Shown here: piece after piece, positions 1 through 5,123 of the stretch
How positions within the stretch are numbered: position 1 is the stretch's first letter
Layout of the letters: every line of letters begins with the position of its first letter
From: Bacteroidia bacterium
GTDB taxonomy: Bacteria; Bacteroidota; Bacteroidia; Bacteroidales; Azobacteroidaceae
Reading direction: 5' to 3'
Assembly (NCBI GenBank): GCA_025999935.1
Contig: BNXY01000089.1
Location: 1 to 6,608, forward strand
DNA: 6,608 nucleotides
The notes under the pieces: generated by a model
Told to the model about the DNA's origin: nothing
The model's database searches: none
Seen by the model: only the letters and a program-made list of their open reading frames with translations
Program-made: the position numbers and the translations under genes

Positions 1-228
1 CATCTTTGAAAACATTTCAGCGAATGTAATGTCGGAAACCTTATCTACATTTATTGATATGGTTTCCGGCAAGTCGGAAGATTGTTTATGGGTGTTTTTA
101 CAACCCACTGTCATATAAAGAAATAAACAACCGCAAATCGTCAATCTTATTAGTTGTCCGGCAATTGATAACCATTGACTAAAATGGTTGGAGTTGCTCT
201 TCACTTGGTTTTCTCCTTTGGTGTGCAT
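1..228 (-). CDS. N-terminal part of a probable 6-bladed beta-propeller lipoprotein (3' end outside the window)
   Basis: An open frame of 76 codons runs from an ATG at 228 to the left edge with no stop. The protein begins MHTKGENQVKSNSN, has a hydrophobic segment (about residues 19-42) and a lipobox-like MTVGC with Cys43 as the probable lipidated residue. Next come a polar linker and ISINVDKVSDITFAEMFSKM, which resembles the segment before the first blade of the neighbouring lipoprotein (ISIDV, then a helix leading to EYIPLET). It is therefore probably a paralogue of that gene: a lipid-anchored surface or periplasmic beta-propeller of unknown ligand. The start is uncertain. A GTG at 204 (codon 9) is preceded by AAAGGAG (213-219) at an 8-nt gap, a good Shine-Dalgarno match that is unusual in this phylum; starting there gives a shorter signal-peptide n-region. 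The propeller itself lies outside the window, so the family call rests on the N-terminus alone. Confidence 0.7.
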   Translation of the reverse strand, partial: MHTKGENQVKSNSNHFSQWLSIAGQLIRLTICGCLFLYMTVGCKNTHKQSSDLPETISINVDKVSDITFAEMFSKM

Positions 229-262
229 GATAAAAGATGTCTGATTTACTATAATTATACAA

Positions 263-295
263 CAAAGTTAATTAAGAATTTTTTAAACAAACAAA
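263..295 (-). promoter_or_regulatory. Putative Bacteroides-type promoter of the partial lipoprotein gene
   Basis: Read on the minus strand, TAACTTTG (263-270) matches the Bacteroidota -7 box TAnnTTTG exactly. Two overlapping choices of -33 box TTTG lie upstream (288-291 and 292-295), at gaps of 17 and 21 nt. Transcription would begin near 256, giving a leader of about 28 nt before the ATG at 228. A perfect 10-bp palindrome, TTTTGCAAAA (311-320), lies just upstream and could bind a regulator, though at this AT content it may be chance. Confidence 0.6.
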
Positions 296-424
296 TATTT
301 TTAGAACCTTTTTTGCAAAAGAAATGTTGATTTATCGCAATCTATTCTTTATCAAGCGATTATTTTTCTGTTTATTTTCAGTATATTTTTTCTGTCCGAT
401 TCGGAACCGGTCGGGAATCTGCCT

Positions 425-683
425 GGGTGTACGACAAATCTCCCAATTAATGTTTAACGATTATCAGGAGATGTCTCCACTCGCTGCGCTCAGTCGACAT
501 GACACGGCTGCAAAAGGGGAGAGGAAGGGGAAGAAACGGCGGCGAAGCCGCCGTTTCTTCCCCTTCCTCCCATATCTCAACGTTTTATCGTCATGTCGAC
601 TAAGCCAACGAGGAACGAGGAGGCGCATGGAGACATCTACCGATAATCGTTAAACAACTTATTGTGAAATTTGTCGTACACCC
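425..683. repeat. Element A: nested composite inverted repeat (259 bp), REPIN- or MITE-like
   Basis: The segment is a series of nested inverted repeats sharing nearly one centre. From outside in they are: 15 bp (425-439 with 669-683, GGGTGTACGACAAAT), 14 bp (452-465 with 642-655, GTTTAACGATTATC), 9 bp (470-478 with 629-637, GATGTCTCC), 11 bp (493-503 with 590-600, GTCGACATGAC) and a perfect 23-bp core hairpin (521-569). The intervening stretches do not pair fully. It has no credible gene: the forward frame across 324-653 is a by-product of the repeat. It starts 33 bp beyond the stop of the minus-strand lipoprotein gene (716) and lies upstream of the promoter of the next one. Its arms resemble those of element B. 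No target-site duplication is visible outside the outer arms and no transposase is encoded. It may be a non-autonomous repeat, a large RNA structure in the 3' UTR, or both. Confidence 0.85.
521..569. repeat. Core hairpin of element A: perfect 23-bp stem, GAA triloop
   Basis: Bases 521-543 pair perfectly with 547-569 around the loop GAA (544-546). The first 15 bases of the left arm are all purine (GAGGAAGGGGAAGAA), so one strand of the stem is purine-only over that stretch. The tip CGGCGAAGCCGCC is identical to that of element B. No U-run directly follows the stem on either strand, so it is not a textbook intrinsic terminator, though it would be very stable in RNA. Confidence 0.9.
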
Positions 684-715
684 GTCCTATTATTTTTTTT
701 ATTTGTATTACTAAG

Positions 716-1993
716 TCATTTGAATCTGACCAGCATCACTATGGGATTTTCATCTTCTTCTATTTTTGATGCTATCGCTTTCGGTTCATTTCGCAAGTTC
801 CCCTGTTCATACGCCTCTTTCAATTGGAAAGGTTGGAGAAAGCAGTAATATTGATTATTTTCAACCGATTGAATATCGGTCGGTTTTGGCCCAAATTTTA
901 CAGGCGTTCTGAGAACATCATCAGAATTGTAAAGAGATTGCTCCGAAATTTTTCCTGTCTGTTTATTTAAGACTAATGCAGTAGATGAAAAATTAGCCCC
1001 ATTCTTTGTTAAAGTCATAAACCGATAATTTTCCGTATCAGCATCTATTACTAAAAAATTAGATACTAAATTTTGGATGGATGGAGTACGCACCATGATC
1101 GGCTCCAAAGTAAAGTTTGGCGTTATTTTGTAGATTGTATCTGCCAGCAAGTTCAGGTAGGCATGTTTATTGTTATTTGAAACATATTTTAAGTTACCCA
1201 AAAAAGAATACATTTCATTGCTTAATTCTGTTTGAAGATATTCAACCAATTTTTTTTCAAAGGAAAACGATTTTTTATTCCTCACTTCTCCGGTTTGTTT
1301 CGAAATTAAAAACAATTCGATGACATATTCTATATTATCCTGATTTTCATAGTAAAACAATAAATGTTCTTTATCAAAATTGTAAATGTTGCTATATCGA
1401 TTGATCTCTTTCACGAATGAGGGTAATATAATCCGTTTAAATGACCCCGATAAATCATACACTAAAATCCCTTTTCCCGTATCATAAATGTAAAGTTCCT
1501 CATAGTCTTTATCAAATATTGCATTTGCCGTTGAAAGATACTCATCCGGTCCTTGACCTTTCTTATTTACTTTACTGATTGGATGTCCCGAACTGTCAAA
1601 AACGAGAATTTCGCCATTATCCTGATTATTTACCAAGATATAATTGGTATCTGCATACATCACTTTAGCTTTGCCGCTACATAAAAATTCGTTGTTTGTT
1701 TCCAAAGGGATATATTCCACTTCTGCAATATCCTGAATGGAAATTGCTTCATGCTTCGGATAATTTTTAACGACGTCTATGGAAATAATATCGGAACTTT
1801 GTGTCGCTACATTTTTGTTACATGCAAAAAATAGCAACGAAAAGCAGCTAAACAAGGAGGCGCAATGAAGTATATTTAATCTTTTCATATATTTGGCTGC
1901 TTTACAGTCGCTACCGCCGCTACCTCCAAGAACATTTTTCAGTTCTCTGTCTGTGAGGACTTCTTTGAGTCCTCGTAAAGAATTTTTTTTCAT
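716..1993 (-). CDS. 6-bladed beta-propeller lipoprotein with an in-frame N-terminal GG leader peptide
   Basis: The frame encodes 425 residues. Residues 1-35 look like a Bacteroidales double-glycine leader with a short core (see separate entry). Residues 36-58 then read as a lipoprotein signal peptide: MKR, a hydrophobic stretch, and LLFFAC with Cys58 as the probable lipidation site. Residues 59-425 fit the Bacteroidota 6-bladed beta-propeller family, with the entry motif EYIPLET (93-99), blade-like repeats such as ILVFDSSG and ILVYDLSG, and the hallmark GQGPDEY (146-152). The family's ligand is unknown; these are lipid-anchored envelope proteins often found beside leader-peptide genes. The likely lipoprotein start is the ATG at 1888 (390 residues), since a Sec signal usually sits at the N-terminus. 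The ATG at 1993 gives the fusion. No TAnnTTTG promoter box is visible between the gene and element B, so transcription may come from upstream through B. The left-edge gene appears paralogous. Family call is strong; start is uncertain. Confidence 0.88.
   Translation of the reverse strand: MKKNSLRGLKEVLTDRELKNVLGGSGGSDCKAAKYMKRLNILHCASLFSCFSLLFFACNKNVATQSSDIISIDVVKNYPKHEAISIQDIAEVEYIPLETNNEFLCSGKAKVMYADTNYILVNNQDNGEILVFDSSGHPISKVNKKGQGPDEYLSTANAIFDKDYEELYIYDTGKGILVYDLSGSFKRIILPSFVKEINRYSNIYNFDKEHLLFYYENQDNIEYVIELFLISKQTGEVRNKKSFSFEKKLVEYLQTELSNEMYSFLGNLKYVSNNNKHAYLNLLADTIYKITPNFTLEPIMVRTPSIQNLVSNFLVIDADTENYRFMTLTKNGANFSSTALVLNKQTGKISEQSLYNSDDVLRTPVKFGPKPTDIQSVENNQYYCFLQPFQLKEAYEQGNLRNEPKAIASKIEEDENPIVMLVRFK
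1889..1993 (-). other. GG leader / RiPP precursor-like peptide segment, fused in frame to the lipoprotein
   Basis: The 35 codons encode MKKNSLRGLKEVLTDRELKN, then VLGGSGGSDCKAAKY, and run directly into Met36 of the lipoprotein. The pattern of a basic start, an amphipathic helix with L(T/S)xxELKxVL, a GG cleavage site (residues 23-24) and a Gly/Ser/Cys start of the core matches the Bacteroidales GG family of natural-product precursors (TIGR04149, from memory). Such leaders are normally cut after GG by C39-peptidase ABC exporters. The core here would be only 11 residues (SGGSDCKAAKY) and includes one cysteine. Codon 35 is TAT (1889-1891): a single T-to-A change would give TAA directly abutting ATG, so a lost stop codon could explain the fusion. 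Alternatively the leader is a decayed relic or a regulatory upstream peptide. No exporter or maturase gene lies in the window. Confidence 0.7.
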
Positions 1994-2043
1994 GCGTAAA
2001 AATAATTAAATAAATTGATAATTAGAATAAAAACTCACAATTT

Positions 2044-2236
2044 GTTGTAAATTTTCATCAGATGTCTCGACTCCGCTTTGCGTCGCTCGACAGGACACTG
2101 CCCTTTAGGAGAAAACAAGAGAGAGGGAAAGATTAGGACGGCGAAGCCGCCCTAATCTTTCCCTCTCTCCCTCAATAACATACATCACCGTCCTGTCGAG
2201 CGCAGCCGAGACATCTGATGATGACCGTTAAACAGC
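2044..2236. repeat. Element B: nested composite inverted repeat (about 193 bp), related to element A
   Basis: Nested inverted repeats share one centre: 14 bp (2056-2069 with 2207-2220, CATCAGATGTCTCG), 13 bp (2084-2096 with 2190-2202, CGCTCGACAGGAC) and a 24-bp core hairpin (2119-2169) with one mismatch. The right edge (CCGTTAAACAGCTAATT) matches the right flank of element A (TCGTTAAACAACTTATT), and the left edge has a decayed version of the same arm (GTTGTAAATTTTCATC). The outer limits are approximate. The left arm carries about 12 extra bases compared with the right arm between TCTCG and CGCTCGACAGGAC. It lies about 24 bp past the stop of the minus-strand gene at 2260 and about 50 bp upstream of the lipoprotein frame. 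It has no gene, no transposase and no clear target-site duplication. The run of eight T on its right (2240-2247) could make it a terminator only for plus-strand transcription. Confidence 0.85.
2119..2169. repeat. Core hairpin of element B: 24-bp stem with one mismatch, GAA triloop
   Basis: Bases 2119-2142 pair with 2146-2169 around the loop GAA (2143-2145); the only mismatch is A2138 against C2150. The last 13 bases around the loop (CGGCGAAGCCGCC) equal those of element A, while the rest of the stem (GAGAGAGGGAAAGATTAGG on the left) is unrelated in detail apart from being purine-rich. Pairing is thus kept although sequence is not. Confidence 0.9.
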
Positions 2237-2259
2237 TAATTTTTTTTAGAACAAAGCGG

Positions 2260-2673
2260 TTATTTTTCCTTATTTATTATGAATCGGTTTTTTCTATATT
2301 TACAAAAGCCGTAAATAGTAGTTAAGACCATAAGAAAAAGGAGTGCGTTGCCGATCGGCGCCGAATCGTTATATGCATCTGGATTTTCTTGGCCATTGCT
2401 ATCGGTAAAACCATTTGTGCCATTAGTACCATTTCCAACTACCCGCAACAATCCACTGTCGTAAATACCGGTACTTGTTGTGGTGCTGCCGGTAGAACGG
2501 ATAGACTCACTCGTTCCCGTTTTTTTGCTGTATAGGCCGCCGCTTGTAGCCGCCGTTAAAAAGTTCAGTGAAAAAACAATTGTTAAGGCGACACAAACGG
2601 TTCGTTTCATCATTTGCGTACTAATTTTATATTTTCTTAGTTTCATCAGGTACATTTTTTTGTTTGTTATCAT
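2260..2673 (-). CDS. Small membrane-anchored protein paired with the T9SS substrate
   Basis: The 137-residue protein has an N-terminal signal peptide, a Gly/Ser/Thr/Asn-rich extracytoplasmic linker (about 43-104), then APIGNALLFLMVLTTIYGF as a membrane segment (about 105-123) and the basic tail CKYRKNR. The arrangement of a short Pro-Ile-Gly motif, one membrane helix and a basic tail resembles small Bacteroidota proteins with C-terminal sorting-like signals of the PID-CTERM kind; this is a resemblance of layout, not a proven match. It begins 7 bp after the stop of the T9SS substrate gene, so the two are almost surely co-transcribed, and such pairs of a T9SS substrate and a small anchored protein occur elsewhere in the phylum. 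The start is unsure: in-frame Met codons occur at residues 1, 7, 10, 21 and 22, and the most compact signal peptide (MKRTVCVALTIVFSLNFLTA) begins at Met22 (position 2610). Function unknown. Confidence 0.78.
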   Translation of the reverse strand: MITNKKMYLMKLRKYKISTQMMKRTVCVALTIVFSLNFLTAATSGGLYSKKTGTSESIRSTGSTTTSTGIYDSGLLRVVGNGTNGTNGFTDSNGQENPDAYNDSAPIGNALLFLMVLTTIYGFCKYRKNRFIINKEK

Positions 2674-2680
2674 AGTTTAT

Positions 2681-4831
2681 TTATCTACCGGCTTTTATAA
2701 ATTTAACCGTAACCGTTCGCTTGCCTTGCAATTTGGCGATATAAACACCTTCATTCAAAGCGAACGGAATGTGCATTTCCGGTGTTTGAGCGACAGTCGC
2801 TTTCTTTATGGCGCGGCCCTGTATATCGAACACGGAAATTGTTGCGCCCAAGTCCGAAGGCAACAAACCTTTGACTACCAATTCTCCCGAATTGTAATAG
2901 CATTGCAGGAAGTTTTCCGAAACCGGTTCCAGACCGGTTGGTGTGCCGAAATGGACTACGAACCGGTTGGGTGTATCTTGGGGAGAAACATTGAAAGTAT
3001 AACTGTTTATTTGTTTCAAATCAAAAATTTGGTGCGTAAATAAATCTTCGAGCCAGATTTGTTGGAGGCTTTCCGTCCGGGATGCCGTCAAGGTCAGTTT
3101 ACCGTCCATACCCGGAGCCAAGCACAATTTTACGCTACGTGTACCGGGAGGCACAGCATTGATCGATAATTTCCGGTTGTCGGTAGAAAGACTGTATAGG
3201 GTAAAGGCTTCATTTCCGGCTAAATATGCTTTTTCAAAATCCATGGTGCCGAAAGTTTCCTGTGTATTCCGACGAAGGCCGATTGCAGCCAAATCGTAAA
3301 TGTTCGGATTGGATTCGGGTGTGACCCTGAAAAGCACCTCATCCTGATAAACCGGCTCCTCTGCAGCACGGAGCATATTGTGCGCCACACCGCTGTGAGC
3401 CTGCAAGGCGTGAACCGAGCTGGTTGTTGAGTTCCGTTTTGTCAATGTAAAGGTTCCGCTTTGAGGAGGGGGGGATGGGGAAAGCTGAACCGCCGCTTGA
3501 TCAGTGGACAATACCCGAAGCATGAATATACTTTGGGAAGGAATCGTATTCAGAGTAGCGGGGAGTGCTGTTATTGGCCGATTCGGGTCTGCATTCCAAG
3601 CTGGCAGAACATAGGGTTGGTAAGCAGTTGATCCGGGAGGGAAGAGCCAAATTGCCGGCTCGAACCCGATGGTCGGATGATCTTGAAGTACTTGACTCAA
3701 TGAATCTAACAAAATTGCAGAGGTCCAAGAATTACCGATTATCCAGTTTACCGTATGGGGCAGGGGCAGCAAAGACCCGTCCAGTTTGCGTGAAAAGAGT
3801 GTATCTTTGGAAAAGACTGTTTCGGGCTTGGGTGACATCCAGTAAGGCTTTCCGTCGAAAACAAATTTCGATTTATCATATATGCTTAGGTCAGCCCCTA
3901 GCTCCCCTGTGCCGCTAAGCGCTTCAGCTCCCAAACTGGAATAATCAAAACCGGCAGGACGCGCCCTAACCAAATAAGCCTTACCGGGCACAAACTCTTC
4001 TGCCGGATCTTTCAGGTACTGGTGGATACTAATGATGTTGCTGCCGCTTTCAGGTTCGTTGCCGTACACATATTCCACATGTCCGTTAGCGTCGTTGGCC
4101 AACGTTTTCCGTATCCAGTTACCGGCAAAGTATCCCGAACGCATATCTTTCATAGGAGAAGCAAAGGCAAAAAGCGGGCTGGCAGTACTACCAGTAGCTC
4201 GATAGAGACTCAAATCCCGTTCTATAATGACTTTTCCGGCAGGTAGCTCCGTATTTTCTTTGCTGACACGCAGGGATGCATCGTAAACGTCACCGGTCTC
4301 TACGGTTGACTTTAAGAGCATCTTGCCGCCACCGGTGAAGTCGATAGTTTCTACATCCAAGCCCATTTGGGATGGTATAACCAAGGTGTCGCGGGTGGCC
4401 ATTTCAATATTTGGGAAAGCCGCATAATTCACCTTGCGATTAAATGTGGAAAAATCAGTAGTCGTTATGTAACGTTTCTCGTGATATTGAGCATCGCTGC
4501 TGGAAATAGGTAGGCCGGCGAATATAATCGTCCCTGTTGAAGTTCCCCAGCCATCGTCCTCTGTGGCAAACGCATTGGAGCGCTCGTCGGGGAGCGTGGG
4601 CCGAGCATCATGATAAAAATGGCCTGTCAGAACAGTTTTTCCTGCCTGAAAAGTCTGCGCCTTGTCCAATGTTCTTATTGAACCTAAAATAGAAAGCGCT
4701 GTATCGTTAACAGCTGTACCATCCACATACATTTCGCCGGTATTGACAAATACCGTCACCGTGTCTATTTGACTGGATACATACAATGGAAATAGCAGCA
4801 ATCCAATAAAAATAAATAGATTTCTTCTCAT
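2681..4831 (-). CDS. Secreted protein with a T9SS type A C-terminal sorting domain
   Basis: The 716-residue protein starts with a Sec signal peptide (MRRNLFIFIGLLLFPLYVSS, cut near residue 20). Its C-terminal 75 or so residues form a T9SS type A sorting domain: LVVKG (651-655), ISVFDIQGR (665-673), EGVYIAKLQ (694-702) and a final TVKFIKAGR. Such domains direct proteins through the outer membrane, usually to be anchored on the cell surface or released. The body (about 21-640) has no catalytic motif that I recognise and is probably beta-rich. It holds ERDLSLYRATGSTASPLFAF followed by ASPMKDMRSGYFAGNW (204-239) and WIIGNSWTSA (363-372), like the IGNPYxSA motif common in large T9SS surface proteins. 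A Pro-rich patch (SPSPPP, 451-456) marks a linker and is encoded over a run of seven G on the plus strand. It is the first gene of a unit with the small membrane protein downstream. The role is probably adhesive or structural, but this is inference. Confidence 0.9.
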   Translation of the reverse strand: MRRNLFIFIGLLLFPLYVSSQIDTVTVFVNTGEMYVDGTAVNDTALSILGSIRTLDKAQTFQAGKTVLTGHFYHDARPTLPDERSNAFATEDDGWGTSTGTIIFAGLPISSSDAQYHEKRYITTTDFSTFNRKVNYAAFPNIEMATRDTLVIPSQMGLDVETIDFTGGGKMLLKSTVETGDVYDASLRVSKENTELPAGKVIIERDLSLYRATGSTASPLFAFASPMKDMRSGYFAGNWIRKTLANDANGHVEYVYGNEPESGSNIISIHQYLKDPAEEFVPGKAYLVRARPAGFDYSSLGAEALSGTGELGADLSIYDKSKFVFDGKPYWMSPKPETVFSKDTLFSRKLDGSLLPLPHTVNWIIGNSWTSAILLDSLSQVLQDHPTIGFEPAIWLFPPGSTAYQPYVLPAWNADPNRPITALPATLNTIPSQSIFMLRVLSTDQAAVQLSPSPPPQSGTFTLTKRNSTTSSVHALQAHSGVAHNMLRAAEEPVYQDEVLFRVTPESNPNIYDLAAIGLRRNTQETFGTMDFEKAYLAGNEAFTLYSLSTDNRKLSINAVPPGTRSVKLCLAPGMDGKLTLTASRTESLQQIWLEDLFTHQIFDLKQINSYTFNVSPQDTPNRFVVHFGTPTGLEPVSENFLQCYYNSGELVVKGLLPSDLGATISVFDIQGRAIKKATVAQTPEMHIPFALNEGVYIAKLQGKRTVTVKFIKAGR

Positions 4832-4881
4832 CTTTTGTCTTTAATTTATATGGTTAAAAATTATTGTTTCATTTTATCTGG

Positions 4882-4889
4882 CAAAGATA
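4882..4889 (-). promoter_or_regulatory. Putative -7 box of the T9SS substrate operon
   Basis: On the minus strand TATCTTTG (4882-4889) matches TAnnTTTG exactly and is followed by CC, as in many Bacteroidota promoters. The expected -33 position (around 4909-4912) holds only a T-rich stretch, not an exact TTTG. Transcription would start near 4875, leaving a leader of roughly 45 nt before the ATG at 4831. Confidence 0.55.
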
Positions 4890-5102
4890 TTACTATTTTT
4901 TGGAAAAAATATTGATATCATAGATTTTTCTCAATCTTTTTTTGACTTTTTTTGACTTAGCTATTGATTTTATTTGCATAAAATGCAATAAAATGAAAAA
5001 ATAGCTTTTGCATTTTCATTTTATAAAAAAAAAGAAATGATTTAAAACAATAAATACATTTTTTTGAAATAAAAGATACATGGCATTACCACTATTTTTT
5101 TG

Positions 5103-5110
5103 TACTTTTG
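5103..5110 (+). promoter_or_regulatory. Putative -7 box of uvrA
   Basis: TACTTTTG (5103-5110) matches TAnnTTTG and lies only 13 bp before the ATG at 5124, so the mRNA would have a leader of roughly 7-10 nt, close to leaderless. The -33 region (about 5080-5083) has no good TTTG; the nearest upstream TTTG (5063-5066) is too far. No LexA-like operator was recognised. Confidence 0.5.
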
Positions 5111-5123
5111 CAAGAAAAATAAA

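Larger units (their letters stand above)
4832..5123. other. AT-rich divergent intergenic region between the T9SS operon and uvrA
   Basis: These 292 bases hold no credible gene. They contain the divergent promoters listed separately and several short repeats: TTTTTTTGACTT twice in tandem (about 4937-4958), the palindrome TTGCAT-AAA-ATGCAA (4974-4988), and a 12-bp inverted repeat ATAAAATGAAAA / TTTTCATTTTAT (4988-4999 with 5013-5024, 13-nt loop). The last two overlap by one base. They might be operator sites or a weak hairpin, but some such repeats are expected at this base composition. Confidence 0.6.

Noticed and set aside
324..653. Forward open frame of 109 codons over element A
   Set aside because: It lies largely inside the nested palindrome, its arginine-rich product reflects the repeat arms, and it has no family features. 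It is a by-product of the repeat.
425..683. CRISPR array or integron attC site
   Set aside because: There are no regularly spaced direct repeats and no attC core sites or integrase; the structure is a single set of nested inverted repeats.
2119..2169. Core hairpin as an intrinsic terminator for the minus-strand operon
   Set aside because: On the minus strand no U-run follows the stem, although the hairpin is strong. A role in stopping transcription is possible but not shown.
425..2236. Elements A and B as ends of a composite transposon carrying the lipoprotein gene
   Set aside because: Both are full palindromic elements in the same orientation, there is no transposase, and no target duplication is seen at the outer edges. 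The simpler view is two copies of a small intergenic repeat.
2480..3043. Forward open frame of 187 codons
   Set aside because: It overlaps, antisense, the small anchored protein and the end of the T9SS gene, both of which have clear signal and domain features; the forward product has none.
3565..3918. Forward open frame inside the T9SS gene
   Set aside because: Antisense shadow of a well-supported 716-residue gene, with no signal, domain or promoter.
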